DNA of 64,000 bases from Lentzea waywayandensis (GCF_900115955.1 NZ_FOYL01000003.1:901117-965116); one strand, 5' to 3'. Positions 17,147 through 26,528 are shown, counted from the stretch's first letter. The notes: a model not told the origin generated them from the letters alone. Numbers and translations are program-made.

Positions 17147-18277
17147 GTGCGTCGCATGATCATCACCGCGCTGGCAGCAGCCCTCACCGTCCTCACCAGC
17201 CCGAGCCCCGCCCTGGCAAGCCCCGTCGTGCTGACCGGCGAGGAGTCCCGCTACCCGCACGCGATTCGCCTCGAACACGGTCCCCAGCGCGGCTCGATCC
17301 TGGTGGCGCTGCACGGTGACCACGTCGTGGACGTGCTGAAAGCCAGTCGTAGCGGCAAGAGGTTCAAGAAGATCGCCGCCTTCACCGACTCGGCCGGGTC
17401 CACGGCGAGCTGTTGCGGGCACCTCTACGAGCTCCCGCAACGGGTGGGCGACATGCCGGCGGGGACGGTGTTGTGGGCGGGCTCGGCCGGCTTCAAGGCG
17501 GAGACGCTCAAGGCGCGGATCTGGCGCAGCGACGACGCCGGTGCGTCGTGGCGGTACCTGTCTGAATGCGCGCGGGCCCGGCCTGGAGGTGGGCTGTGGG
17601 AGCCGGACCTGTCGGTCGACGCCGAGGGCAGGCTCAACTGCTACTTCTCCGACGAGTCCGACCAGGGACACAGCCAGTACATCGGGCGGACCGTGTCCAA
17701 CGACGGCGTCATCTGGTCGGCCAAGCAGAAGGTCGTCGCCGTCGAGCCCGGCTGGTTGCGGCCGGGAATGCAGCAGGTCAAGCGGTTGCCGACGGGCGAG
17801 TACTACATGATGTACGAGATCTGCTCGCAGCCGAACCAGTACTTCTGCGAGGCGTACCACCGCACGTCACCGGACGGCGTGAACTGGGGCGACCCCAAGT
17901 GGCACGGCAAGCGGCCGACGACGAAGGACGGCAAGTACTTCGCGCACACGCCGTCGATCGTGCTCGCGCCCAACGGCACCGCCACGGGACGTGTGCTGCT
18001 CATGGGGCAGATGCTGATGTCCGCGAACGGCAAGGTCGATCCCGGCAACGGCCGGACGATCTTCGTCTCCGAGAACGGCGGCCGGGACGGCTGGTACGAG
18101 ATCCCCGCGCCGGTTCCGGTGCCGGGCGCGCGCGACAACTACTGCCCGAACTACCACCCGACCGGCGTGCCGTCGCTCGACGGTCGGGAGTTCATCGGGT
18201 TCGCGAGCGACTTCGCGGCGAACGGCAGCTGCCACACGAGCTGGGCCACGAGCAGCCTGCCGCCGTTCCCCGGATAG
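17147..18277 (+). CDS. Secreted sialidase/BNR-repeat-like protein
   Basis: A 376-residue exported protein. Residues 1-25 form a signal peptide (RRMIITALAAALTVL, then SPALA). The mature part is a sialidase-superfamily beta-propeller with Asp-box-like strands (WRSDDAGASWRYL, then SPDGVNWGDP, GGRDGWYEIP). Six cysteines, including adjacent ones in TASCCGHLY, suggest disulfides outside the cell. It may be an exo-acting glycosidase, but the sialidase Arg triad is not evident and no substrate can be named. GTG at 17147 and ATG at 17156 are both possible starts. It converges with the DivIVA-like gene. Confidence 0.75.
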   Translation: MRRMIITALAAALTVLTSPSPALASPVVLTGEESRYPHAIRLEHGPQRGSILVALHGDHVVDVLKASRSGKRFKKIAAFTDSAGSTASCCGHLYELPQRVGDMPAGTVLWAGSAGFKAETLKARIWRSDDAGASWRYLSECARARPGGGLWEPDLSVDAEGRLNCYFSDESDQGHSQYIGRTVSNDGVIWSAKQKVVAVEPGWLRPGMQQVKRLPTGEYYMMYEICSQPNQYFCEAYHRTSPDGVNWGDPKWHGKRPTTKDGKYFAHTPSIVLAPNGTATGRVLLMGQMLMSANGKVDPGNGRTIFVSENGGRDGWYEIPAPVPVPGARDNYCPNYHPTGVPSLDGREFIGFASDFAANGSCHTSWATSSLPPFPG

Positions 18278-18280
18278 AAC

Positions 18281-19633
18281 TCAGTCCTGCTGCCGCGGCT
18301 TCGGCAGCTGCTCGGTCTTCTGCTCAACGGAAGGGGCGGCGTCGGCCTCGTCGGCGGAGCCGTCCTCCAGGGGCTTGAGCACCGACATCGCCGCCTCCAC
18401 CGCTGCCTGCGCGGCGTGGAACTGCGTGGCGAGGTTGTCGTGCGCCGAACGCAACGACGACTCCTTCTCGGACGCGGCGGCGGCGCGCTGGTCGGCTTCG
18501 GCCACGGCCGCGGCCGACCTCTCCTCGGCCTGGCGCACCAGTGCCGACGTCCTGGCCTCGGCGTCGCGGACGAGCGCGACGGCCTTCTCGTCGGCCTCGC
18601 GCACCGTGGTCGCGGCCTTCTGCTCGGCCTCCGTGACGGCGGTCGTCGCCTTGTCCTCGGAGACGCGCAGGGTCGTCGCCGCCTTCTCCTCCGCCGCGCT
18701 GACCAGGGCGATCGCCTGTGTGGACGCGTCGGAGGAGATCTTCTCGGCCTTCGCCAGCGACTCGGCCTCGAGGTCGGCGAGAGCCTTCTCCGCCTCGGCC
18801 TGCCTGGCCTTGAGCTCGTCGTCGAGCCTCTGGAGCGTCTCGACGCGCTTGACCTCGGCCTCGGCGGAGATCCGCTCGGCCTCGGACCGCGCGTCTGCCA
18901 GCACCTTCTGGTGTTCGGCGGTCAGCGTCGCCTTGAGTCCGTCGTACTCCTTGTCCAGTTCGTCGTGGTACGCCTTGTACTTCGCGTCGAGTTCGACGCG
19001 GTGGGCGTCCAGGTCGGCCGACTTCTTCTCGAACTCGGCGGCGACGCGCTCACCGTTCGCGCGCACCTCGGCGACCAGCGCCTCGTGGTCGGCGGCGAGC
19101 TTCGCCTGCAACGACGAGTGCTCGGCCTCCAGCTCGGACCTGCGGCCGGCGGTCTGCTGGTCCAGCTCGGCGTGGCGCTGCTGGTAGTTCATCTCGAGCT
19201 GCTTGCGGCGCGCCTCGGTCTCGGCGAGCAGGCGCTGGTGGGCCTCGCGCTGCTCCGCCGCCCACCTCTCGGCCTCGCCGCGCGTCGCGGCGGCCTTGTC
19301 GAGGGCGTCCTTGCGGATGTCGGCGATCTCTTCCTCGGCCAGGCTCATCATCACGCGCACACGCTCGGTGACGTTCGACGCGCTCACGGGACTGCTGGCG
19401 AGGTTCTGGAGCTGGATCTTGGTCTTGTCGAGATCGGCGCGCATCGAGTTGAGGAGCTTGGTGAGCTCCCCCACCTGCGCGGCGGCCGCGTCACGGGAGC
19501 GGTTCGAGTTCTTGAGGTCGAACTCCAAGCGGGTGACTCGTTCGTTCACCTGTCGCTGGTTGTAACCACGAAGGACAACGTCGAAATGCGGTGTGCGGGC
19601 AGTAGGCTGCCCGGCTCCATCAGCCCCGGCCAT
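18281..19633 (-). CDS. DivIVA-domain coiled-coil protein, FilP/Scy-like
   Basis: A 450-residue protein. The N-terminus HFDVVLRGYNQRQVNERV matches the DivIVA membrane-targeting domain pattern. Residues about 40-420 form a nearly continuous Ala/Glu/Lys/Arg-rich coiled coil with a long AEA/AEE heptad-like pattern; the C-terminus is acidic. Streptomyces FilP and Scy, often mis-annotated as cellulose-binding proteins, share this layout and organise the hyphal tip cytoskeleton. This role is inferred. An upstream GTG (19642) would add three residues. It is divergent to pyc. Confidence 0.82.
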   Translation of the reverse strand: MAGADGAGQPTARTPHFDVVLRGYNQRQVNERVTRLEFDLKNSNRSRDAAAAQVGELTKLLNSMRADLDKTKIQLQNLASSPVSASNVTERVRVMMSLAEEEIADIRKDALDKAAATRGEAERWAAEQREAHQRLLAETEARRKQLEMNYQQRHAELDQQTAGRRSELEAEHSSLQAKLAADHEALVAEVRANGERVAAEFEKKSADLDAHRVELDAKYKAYHDELDKEYDGLKATLTAEHQKVLADARSEAERISAEAEVKRVETLQRLDDELKARQAEAEKALADLEAESLAKAEKISSDASTQAIALVSAAEEKAATTLRVSEDKATTAVTEAEQKAATTVREADEKAVALVRDAEARTSALVRQAEERSAAAVAEADQRAAAASEKESSLRSAHDNLATQFHAAQAAVEAAMSVLKPLEDGSADEADAAPSVEQKTEQLPKPRQQD

Positions 19634-19727
19634 ATGGCTCACCCTACCGAGATAGTCGCGAAGATCGTCACTCGATCTGGTTAAACCCACTACCGGCCGC
19701 AGTCTGACCGGGTGGTGGGTATCCACT

Positions 19728-19760
19728 TTGCTCTCACCAAGCGAGAATTGGTGTGAGCAA
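19728..19760. promoter_or_regulatory. Inverted repeat in the DivIVA-like/pyc intergenic region
   Basis: TTGCTCTCACCAA and TTGGTGTGAGCAA form 13-bp arms with one mismatch around a 7-base spacer. The site is about 95 bp from the DivIVA-like start and 108 bp from the pyc start, so it could be an operator for either gene. Confidence 0.45.
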
Positions 19761-19868
19761 GACCGATCAGGATGACACCCATCACGTGGGACAGTCCTCC
19801 CAACAGGCAAGAGTCGCACGGTAACGTGCCACGACTGATGACTGCCGAGTAACACCGGGAGGGCACGG

Positions 19869-22800
19869 ATGTTCCGCAAGGTTCTTGTCGCCAACCGCGG
19901 CGAGATCGCGATTCGCGCGTTCCGAGCCGCCTACGAACTGGGCGCGGGAACGGTCGCCGTCTTCCCTCATGAGGACCGGAACTCGCTCCACCGGCTGAAG
20001 GCGGACGAGTCCTACGAGATCGGCGAGCCCGGACATCCCGTCCGCGCCTACCTTTCCGTCGAGGAGATCATCAAGGCCGCCCGCAAGGCCGGTGCCGACG
20101 CGATCTACCCGGGTTACGGCTTCCTGTCGGAGAACCCGGAGCTCGCGATGGCGTGCCGTGAGGCAGGTCTCACCTTCATCGGCCCCGTGGCCGAGGTTCT
20201 GGAGCTGACTGGCAACAAGGCGCGCGCCATCGCGGCCGCCCGCGAGGCCGGGCTGCCGGTGCTGGAGTCGAGCCCGCCGTCGTCCGACATCGACGAGCTG
20301 CTCGAAGCGTCGAAGACGATGCGCTTCCCGGTCTTCGTGAAGGCCGTCGCCGGTGGTGGTGGCCGCGGCATGCGCAAGGTCGACGACCCCTCCGCGCTGC
20401 GCGAGTCCCTCGAAGCGGCGTCGCGCGAGGCGGAGTCCGCGTTCGGCGACCCGACCGTGTTCCTCGAACAGGCCGTGGTCGAACCGCGCCACATCGAGGT
20501 GCAGATCCTCGCCGACGGCCAGGGCAACGTGATCCACCTGTTCGAGCGCGACTGCTCAGTGCAGCGGCGCCACCAGAAGGTCATCGAGATCGCGCCCGCG
20601 CCGAACCTCGCGCCCGAACTGCGTGACCGCATCTGCGCCGACGCGGTGAAGTTCGCGAGGCACATCGGCTACCGCAACGCCGGCACCGTGGAGTTCCTGC
20701 TCGACCCGCAGGGCCACTACGTCTTCATCGAGATGAACCCGCGCATCCAGGTCGAGCACACGGTCACGGAAGAGGTGACCGACGTCGACCTGGTGCAGTC
20801 GCAGATGCGCATCGCGTCGGGCGAGACGCTGGACGACCTGGGCCTGTCCCAGGAGACCGTCCAGCTGCGCGGCGCGGCGCTCCAGTGCCGCATCACGACC
20901 GAGGACCCCGCCAACGGGTTCCGCCCGGACACCGGCACGATCAGCGCCTACCGCTCGCCCGGTGGTTCCGGCATCCGCCTCGACGGCGGCACGGCGGGCG
21001 CCGGCATGGCCATCAGCCCGCACTTCGACTCGATGCTCGTGAAGCTCACGTGCCGCGGCCGCACCTTCTCCCTCGCCGTCGCCCGTGCGCGCCGTGCGAT
21101 CGCGGAGTTCCGCATCCGCGGTGTGTCGACGAACATCCCGTTCATCCAGGCCGTGCTGGACGACCCGGACTTCTACGAGGGCCGCGTCACCACGTCGTTC
21201 ATCGAGAAGCGCCCGCACCTGCTGACCGCGCGCCACTCGGCCGACCGCGGCACGCGCCTGCTGACCTACCTCGCGGACGTCACGGTCAACCACCCGAACG
21301 GCACCCGCCCGACCGCCGTCGACCCGCGCGAGAAGCTGCCGGTCGTCGACCTGAACGCCGAGCCGGCCCCCGGCTCCAAGCAGAAGCTGGTCGAGCTCGG
21401 CCCCGAGGGCTTCGCGCGGTGGCTGCGGGAGAGCAAGGCCGTCGGCGTCACGGACACGACGTTCCGCGACGCCCACCAGTCGCTGCTCGCCACCCGAGTA
21501 CGCACCAAGGACCTGCTCTCCGTCGCACCGCACGTGGCGCGCATGACGCCGGAGCTGCTGTCCCTGGAGTGCTGGGGCGGCGCGACCTACGACGTGGCGC
21601 TGCGGTTCCTCGCGGAGGACCCGTGGGAGCGCCTCGCGTCGTTGCGCGAAGCGGTGCCGAACATCAACCTGCAGATGCTGCTGCGCGGCCGCAACACGGT
21701 CGGCTACACGCCGTACCCCGAGGCGGTCACCAAGGCGTTCGTGCAGGAGGCGACGAACACCGGCATCGACATCTTCCGGATCTTCGACGCGCTGAACGAC
21801 GTCGAGCAGATGCGCCCGGCGATCGAGGCCGTGCGCGAGACCGGGACGGCGGTCGCCGAGGTCGCGCTCTGCTACACGAGCGATCTGTCCAATCCGGACG
21901 AACGTCTGTACACACTGGACTACTACCTCAAGCTCGCCGAGCAGATCGTCGGCGCCGGCGCTCACGTGCTGTGCGTCAAGGACATGGCCGGCCTGCTGCG
22001 GGCACCCGCCGCGTCGCGCCTGATCACCGCGCTGCGCAAGGAGTTCGACCTCCCGGTCCACCTCCACACGCACGACACGGCGGGCGGCCAGCTCGCGACC
22101 TACCTGGCCGCGATCCAGGCGGGCGTGGACGCGATCGACGGCGCGACCGCGTCGATGGCGGGCACGACCTCGCAGCCGCCGCTGTCGTCGATCGTGGCGC
22201 TGACCGACCACACCGAGCGCTCCACCGGTCTCAACCTGCAGAACGTCTGCGACCTGGAGCCGTACTGGGAGTCCGTGCGCAAGATCTACGCGCCGTTCGA
22301 GTCCGGCATCCCCGGCCCGACCGGCCGCGTCTACCACCACGAGATCCCCGGTGGTCAGCTCTCGAACCTGCGCACGCAGGCCGTCGCTCTCGGTCTCGGC
22401 GAGAAGTTCGAGGAGATCGAGTCGATGTACGCGGCCGCCGACCGCATGCTCGGCCACCTGGTGAAGGTGACGCCGTCGTCCAAGGTCGTCGGTGACCTCG
22501 CGCTGCACCTCGTGGGCGCGGGCGTCGCACCGAAGGACTTCGAGGCGGACCCCGGCAAGTTCGACATCCCGGCGTCGGTGATCGGCTTCCTGCACGGCGA
22601 GCTGGGCGACCCGCCCGGCGGCTGGCCGGAGCCGTTCCGCAGCAAGGCCCTCGAAGGCCGCCCCGCCCCGAAGCCGGTCGAGGAGCTGTCCGCCGAGGAC
22701 CAGGCGGGTCTCGCCGACGACCGGCGGGCGACGCTGAACAGGCTGCTGTTCCCGGCGCCCACCAAGGAGTTCCGCACGCACCGCGACGCCTACGGTGACA

Positions 22801-23246
22801 CGTCGGTGTTGCGCTCCAAGGACTTCTTCTACGGCCTGCGTCCCGGCGAGGAGTACTCCGTCGACCTGGAGCCGGGCGTCCGGCTGCTGATCGGCCTGGA
22901 GGCGATCTCCGAGGCCGACGCGCGGGGCATCCGCACGGTCATGGCGACCATGAACGGCCAGCTGCGCCCGATCCAGGTCCGCGACCGTTCGGTGGCCGCC
23001 GACATCCCGGCCGCCGAGAAGGCCGACCGCACGAACCCGAACCACGTGGCGGCCCCGTTCGCCGGCGTGGTGACGGCGGCGGTGGCCGAGGGCGACCGGG
23101 TCGACGCCGGTCAGACCGTCGCGACCATCGAGGCCATGAAGATGGAGGCCGCGATCACCGCCCCGAAGGCGGGTGTCGTGCAGCGCCTGGCGTTGCGCGG
23201 TGCCCAGCAGGTCGAGGGCGGCGACCTCCTGATCGTCCTGGAGTAA
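19869..23246 (+). CDS. pyc: Pyruvate carboxylase
   Basis: Biotin-dependent anaplerotic enzyme making oxaloacetate from pyruvate and bicarbonate. All three parts are in one 1125-residue chain: N-terminal biotin carboxylase (KVLVANRGEIAIRAFRA; ATP site GGGGRGM; EMNPRIQVEHTVTEE), carboxyltransferase TIM barrel (DTTFRDAHQSLLATR; LCVKDMAG; HLHTHDTAG), and the C-terminal biotin carrier domain with EAMKME. The ATG is preceded by a GGGAGG ribosome site. A strong hairpin follows, so it is probably monocistronic. Confidence 0.98.
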   Translation: MFRKVLVANRGEIAIRAFRAAYELGAGTVAVFPHEDRNSLHRLKADESYEIGEPGHPVRAYLSVEEIIKAARKAGADAIYPGYGFLSENPELAMACREAGLTFIGPVAEVLELTGNKARAIAAAREAGLPVLESSPPSSDIDELLEASKTMRFPVFVKAVAGGGGRGMRKVDDPSALRESLEAASREAESAFGDPTVFLEQAVVEPRHIEVQILADGQGNVIHLFERDCSVQRRHQKVIEIAPAPNLAPELRDRICADAVKFARHIGYRNAGTVEFLLDPQGHYVFIEMNPRIQVEHTVTEEVTDVDLVQSQMRIASGETLDDLGLSQETVQLRGAALQCRITTEDPANGFRPDTGTISAYRSPGGSGIRLDGGTAGAGMAISPHFDSMLVKLTCRGRTFSLAVARARRAIAEFRIRGVSTNIPFIQAVLDDPDFYEGRVTTSFIEKRPHLLTARHSADRGTRLLTYLADVTVNHPNGTRPTAVDPREKLPVVDLNAEPAPGSKQKLVELGPEGFARWLRESKAVGVTDTTFRDAHQSLLATRVRTKDLLSVAPHVARMTPELLSLECWGGATYDVALRFLAEDPWERLASLREAVPNINLQMLLRGRNTVGYTPYPEAVTKAFVQEATNTGIDIFRIFDALNDVEQMRPAIEAVRETGTAVAEVALCYTSDLSNPDERLYTLDYYLKLAEQIVGAGAHVLCVKDMAGLLRAPAASRLITALRKEFDLPVHLHTHDTAGGQLATYLAAIQAGVDAIDGATASMAGTTSQPPLSSIVALTDHTERSTGLNLQNVCDLEPYWESVRKIYAPFESGIPGPTGRVYHHEIPGGQLSNLRTQAVALGLGEKFEEIESMYAAADRMLGHLVKVTPSSKVVGDLALHLVGAGVAPKDFEADPGKFDIPASVIGFLHGELGDPPGGWPEPFRSKALEGRPAPKPVEELSAEDQAGLADDRRATLNRLLFPAPTKEFRTHRDAYGDTSVLRSKDFFYGLRPGEEYSVDLEPGVRLLIGLEAISEADARGIRTVMATMNGQLRPIQVRDRSVAADIPAAEKADRTNPNHVAAPFAGVVTAAVAEGDRVDAGQTVATIEAMKMEAAITAPKAGVVQRLALRGAQQVEGGDLLIVLE

Positions 23247-23257
23247 CTCGTCTGGTG

Positions 23258-23287
23258 AGGGGCCCGGTCTCGTCGAGGCCGGGCCCT
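23258..23287 (+). terminator. Strong rho-independent-like terminator after pyc
   Basis: A GGGCCCGG...CCGGGCCC stem extends inward through CTCG/CGAG pairs, with one G-U pair, to a very small loop, and is followed by TTTC. It begins twelve bases after the pyc stop. Confidence 0.85.
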
Positions 23288-23370
23288 TTCGCTGTGCGGG
23301 GCGCGCGGAACTCCACGACGATTCCCTGCGTTGCACCGGGCACGGGAGTCAGGGGAAGAGGGTTTCGCAC

Positions 23371-24444
23371 ATGAAGAAGGCTTTGGCAGGACTGCTCGGC
23401 CTGGCGGGCGTGGCGTGGGCGTTGAAGGACGTGCCCCGGCAGCTGGGCGGGAAGCCGGATCCGGTCCACATGTCGCGCTCGCCGCGCTACCGCGACGGGA
23501 AGTTCCACAACGACAAGGAAGTCCGCACGGTCCCGGACCGCGAGTCCTTCTCGATCCGCGACTTCGTATTCGGCGGCGAGGACCGCAAGCCGTCCGTCGA
23601 GGTGCCGCTGGTGAGACCTGCCGCGCCGGTGTCCGACGGCCTGCACATCACCTGGTACGGCCACGCGTCCGCGCTGATCGAGATCGACGGCGCCGCCGTG
23701 CTCATCGATCCTGTGTGGAGCGACCGCGTCTCGCCGTCCGCGCACGTCGGCCCCAAGCGACTGCACCCGGTTCCGCACGAGTTGTCGGATCTGCCTGACA
23801 TCAGCGCCGTCGTGATCTCGCACGACCACTACGACCACCTCGACATGGAGACCGTGCAGGCGCTGACCGCGGGAACGTCCGCGGTGTTCGTGGTGCCGCT
23901 CGGGCTCGGCGCGCACCTCGCGCGGTGGGACGTGCCCGCCGACCGCGTGGTGGAGCTGGACTGGGACGAGTCGCACTCGGTGGACGGGTTCACGCTCACC
24001 TGCACCGCGGCCCAGCACTTCTCCGGACGTTCGGTGCAGCGCAACGTCACGCTGTGGGCGTCGTGGGTCATCAAGCGCGGTGAGCGTTCGGTGTTCTACA
24101 GCGGCGACACCGGCTACTTCCCCGGCTACAAGACGATCGGCGCGGCACACGGTCCGTTCGACGCAGTGCTGATGCAGGTCGGTGCGTACGGGGACGCGTG
24201 GCCGGACATCCACATGACGCCGGAGGAGGGCGTCCAGGCGTTCGACGACCTCGGCGGCGGCCTGCTGATCCCGGTGCACTGGGCGACGTTCAACCTCGCG
24301 CTGCACCCGTGGGGCGAGCCGATCGACCGCGTGTGGCGGGAGGTCAAGGCGAGCGGGCTGAAGCTCGCGGTGCCGAGGCCCGGTGAACGGGTTGACGTCG
24401 ACAATCCGGCCGAGGTCGACGGCTGGTGGCAGGCGCTCGCCTAG
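23371..24444 (+). CDS. MBL-fold metallo-hydrolase, NAPE-PLD/UlaG-like
   Basis: A 357-residue protein. An N-terminal hydrophobic stretch (KKALAGLLGLAGVAWAL) may anchor it to the membrane. The MBL core has WYGHASALIEIDG, the zinc motif ISHDHYDHLD (HxHxDH type), FYSGDTGYFPG, and a late His in IPVHWATF. This arrangement resembles the N-acyl phosphatidylethanolamine phospholipase D/RomA group, which suggests a lipid-linked substrate. It has its own ribosome site (GGGGAAGAGGG) and ends with a 4-base tail-to-tail overlap with the next gene. Confidence 0.85.
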   Translation: MKKALAGLLGLAGVAWALKDVPRQLGGKPDPVHMSRSPRYRDGKFHNDKEVRTVPDRESFSIRDFVFGGEDRKPSVEVPLVRPAAPVSDGLHITWYGHASALIEIDGAAVLIDPVWSDRVSPSAHVGPKRLHPVPHELSDLPDISAVVISHDHYDHLDMETVQALTAGTSAVFVVPLGLGAHLARWDVPADRVVELDWDESHSVDGFTLTCTAAQHFSGRSVQRNVTLWASWVIKRGERSVFYSGDTGYFPGYKTIGAAHGPFDAVLMQVGAYGDAWPDIHMTPEEGVQAFDDLGGGLLIPVHWATFNLALHPWGEPIDRVWREVKASGLKLAVPRPGERVDVDNPAEVDGWWQALA

Positions 24445-24848
24445 ATCGTCGAGCGCAGGCGGCGGACGGCACGCAGGACCTCGTCGCGGTGCTTCGCCGA
24501 CTTCAGCCACGCGGGCAGCTTCGCGAGGATCGTCATCCGCCGTACCGACGACGGATGCGGGTCCTCTCGGAGCGTCGCGCCGACATAGGACTCCAGCAGG
24601 TCCAGGTGTGGAGCGTTCAGCGCCCACAGCATGTGTCCGGCGCACGGTGTTGTCAGCCAGAGGTCCGGCACGACGCGTGAGGTCTCCCAACACCACACAC
24701 GCTTGTACGGTCGGGCGTGCGCGCACCTGGGGCACACGAGACGGTCGGACGTTACGACGGCTTGGGCCGAGCACGACGGGCACGCCACCAGGACCGGAGT
24801 GGCGGCCAACTCGCACAGGCAGGCGCCCGAGTCGCGGTGGCGGGTCAT
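24441..24848 (-). CDS. Small zinc-ribbon protein, function unknown
   Basis: A 135-residue protein that I do not recognise. The N-terminal third has two pairs, CPSC and CPRC, which look like a zinc ribbon, plus an early CLC. The C-terminal part is basic and helical (KLPAWLKSAKHRDEVLRAVRRL). It is divergent to rsmD, 31 bases away. The ATG at 24848 is the first in-frame start that leaves the zinc ribbon intact; a longer frame upstream runs antisense over rsmD and is judged a shadow. Confidence 0.6.
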   Translation of the reverse strand: MTRHRDSGACLCELAATPVLVACPSCSAQAVVTSDRLVCPRCAHARPYKRVWCWETSRVVPDLWLTTPCAGHMLWALNAPHLDLLESYVGATLREDPHPSSVRRMTILAKLPAWLKSAKHRDEVLRAVRRLRSTI

Positions 24849-24879
24849 GCGGACAGGATGCACCTGGGACGATGGACCG

Positions 24880-25434
24880 GTGACACGAATCGTTGCCGGG
24901 ACCGCGGGAGGCCGCAGGCTCAAGGTTCCGCCCAAGGGCACGCGGCCCACCTCCGAGCGGGTGCGGGAGGCGTTGTTCAGCTCGCTCGAGGCGCTGGTCG
25001 ACCTCGACGGCGCGAAGGTGCTGGACCTGTACGCCGGGTCGGGAGCACTCGGGTTCGAGGCGCTGAGCCGGGGAGCGGAGCACGCGACGTTCGTGGAGTC
25101 GGACAAGCGGGCCGCTGACGTGCTCAAGGGCAACGCCAGGGAGCTCGGGTTCGCGAACACCGTCGTCGTGAATCGCACGGCCGAGGCGTACGTCACGGCC
25201 GAGGGGGAGAAGTTCGACGTCGTGTTCGCCGACCCGCCGTACGCCGTGGGCGACGACGAGCTCGCCAAAGTGCTGCGCGGGATCGTGCCCAGGCTCGCAG
25301 GGGACGCCATCTTGATCGTGGAACGTGCTTCGCGAAGCGGCGAACCAGCCTGGCCGGAAGAAGTGGAATCCTTGCGTGCCAAGCGTTACGGGGACACAGC
25401 CGTGTACTGGGCACAGGTGCGTGCTGATGGGTGA
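24880..25434 (+). CDS. rsmD: 16S rRNA (guanine(966)-N(2))-methyltransferase
   Basis: A 184-residue methyltransferase that modifies G966 in helix 31 of 16S rRNA. The N-terminal RIVAGTAGGRRLKVPPKGTRPTSERVREALF and the SAM motif VLDLYAGSGALGFEALSRGA are diagnostic, and the catalytic DPPY box is in VVFADPPYAVG. The GTG at 24880 gives the family N-terminus. Its partner coaD follows 53 bases later, the usual actinobacterial order. Confidence 0.95.
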   Translation: MTRIVAGTAGGRRLKVPPKGTRPTSERVREALFSSLEALVDLDGAKVLDLYAGSGALGFEALSRGAEHATFVESDKRAADVLKGNARELGFANTVVVNRTAEAYVTAEGEKFDVVFADPPYAVGDDELAKVLRGIVPRLAGDAILIVERASRSGEPAWPEEVESLRAKRYGDTAVYWAQVRADG

Positions 25435-25474
25435 CGAGAACCACGGACACGCCTGGAGGCGTCCGATCGGGTGC

Positions 25475-25480
25475 TAACGT
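25475..25480 (+). promoter_or_regulatory. -10 box TAACGT for coaD
   Basis: TAACGT followed by exactly seven bases and the ATG at 25488. No ribosome site is visible, which fits a leaderless transcript. Confidence 0.5.
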
Positions 25481-25487
25481 CCGGCAC

Positions 25488-25970
25488 ATGACGCGCGCCG
25501 TGTACCCCGGCTCCTACGACCCGGTGACCAACGGTCACCTGGACATCATCGGGAGAGCCGCGCACCTCTTCGAAGAGGTCGTCGTCGCTGTGCTCATCAA
25601 CAAGAACAAGCGCACCTTGTTCGACGTCGAGGAGCGGCAGGAGATGCTGCGCGAGGTCACGGCGCAGTGGGACAACGTGCGCGTGGACTCCTGGCACGGC
25701 CTGTTGGTCGACTACTGCCGCGAGAACAACATCAAGGCCATCGTGAAGGGCCTGCGCGCGGTCAGCGACTACGACTACGAGCTGCAGATGGCGCAGATGA
25801 ACCACCAGCTCACCGGCGTCGACACGCTGTTCATGCAGGCCAGCCCGCAGTACTCCTACCTGGCGTCCTCGCTGGTCAAGGAGGTCGCGACGTACGGTGG
25901 CGACGTCTCGACGCTGCTGCCGGCGACCATCGAGCAGCGGCTGCAGCAGCGCCTCGCCGAGACTCGTTAG
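25488..25970 (+). CDS. coaD: Phosphopantetheine adenylyltransferase
   Basis: Makes dephospho-CoA from 4'-phosphopantetheine and ATP, the regulated fourth step of CoA synthesis. 160 residues. The nucleotidyltransferase motif GSYDPVTNGHLDII (TNGH), the KGLRAVSDYDYELQMAQMN segment, and the YSYLASSLVKEVA C-terminal motif are all in place. The frame is open upstream of the ATG, but residue 1 at 25488 matches the family start. It converges with a GNAT gene with a 4-base overlap. Confidence 0.97.
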   Translation: MTRAVYPGSYDPVTNGHLDIIGRAAHLFEEVVVAVLINKNKRTLFDVEERQEMLREVTAQWDNVRVDSWHGLLVDYCRENNIKAIVKGLRAVSDYDYELQMAQMNHQLTGVDTLFMQASPQYSYLASSLVKEVATYGGDVSTLLPATIEQRLQQRLAETR

Positions 25971-26413
25971 AGCGCGAGCTTCATCCCCACGTGCGACGCG
26001 GTGAACCCGAGCCGCTCGTAGAACCGGTGCGCGTCCACGCGTGACGCGTCCGTCGTCAACTGCACCAGGCCGCAACCGCGTGCCCGCGCCTCGTCGATCG
26101 CCCACCTCATCAGGCGCTCGCCGAGGCCGCCGCCGCGCTGGTCGGAACGCACCCGCACGGCCTCGACGGTCGCGCGGGTCATGCCCAGGCGCGACAGGCC
26201 GGACGTGAACGTCAGCTGAAGCGTGCCCACGACCTCGTCGCCGGCGACCGCCACGGCCAGGAGCTGGTGCGGGTCGGCGTCGATCACCTCGAACGCCTTC
26301 AGGTAGGCGGGATCGCCCGGCCTCTCCCGCTGCGCGCCGAGCGGGTCGTCCGCCAGCATCGCCACGATCGGGTGGACATCGGCGGCCACGGCCCGCCTGA
26401 TTGTGATCTTCAC
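25967..26413 (-). CDS. GNAT family N-acetyltransferase
   Basis: A 148-residue GNAT protein with acetyl-CoA loop RSDQRGGGLGERLMRWA and a C-terminal RFYERLGF motif. The GTG at 26413 follows GGGAGA by a short spacer. The substrate is unknown. It is divergent to a DivIVA-like gene, and a perfect 14-bp hairpin lies between the two. Confidence 0.88.
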   Translation of the reverse strand: MKITIRRAVAADVHPIVAMLADDPLGAQRERPGDPAYLKAFEVIDADPHQLLAVAVAGDEVVGTLQLTFTSGLSRLGMTRATVEAVRVRSDQRGGGLGERLMRWAIDEARARGCGLVQLTTDASRVDAHRFYERLGFTASHVGMKLAL

Positions 26414-26448
26414 GTTTCTCCCGGCTCGATGTGGGCAAATCCTGACAC

Positions 26449-26487
26449 GCCCTGCCGATCTCCCTCTCCCGGAGAGATCGGCAGGGC
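26449..26487. promoter_or_regulatory. Perfect 14-bp inverted repeat in a divergent intergenic region
   Basis: GCCCTGCCGATCTC and its exact complement flank an 11-base spacer, centred between the GNAT start (26413) and the DivIVA-like start (26529). A hairpin this strong between two divergent genes is unusual. It could be a shared operator or a structured leader element. Confidence 0.5.
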
Positions 26488-26528
26488 ACACTTGTGGGTG
26501 GGAGTCACAGGGGTTAGGGGAGTGAGAC

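Noticed and set aside
20556-23336. A 926-codon minus-strand frame opposite pyc
   Set aside because: It is a shadow of pyc codon bias: Arg/Gly/Val/His-rich with no domain or ribosome site. pyc is fully supported on the plus strand.
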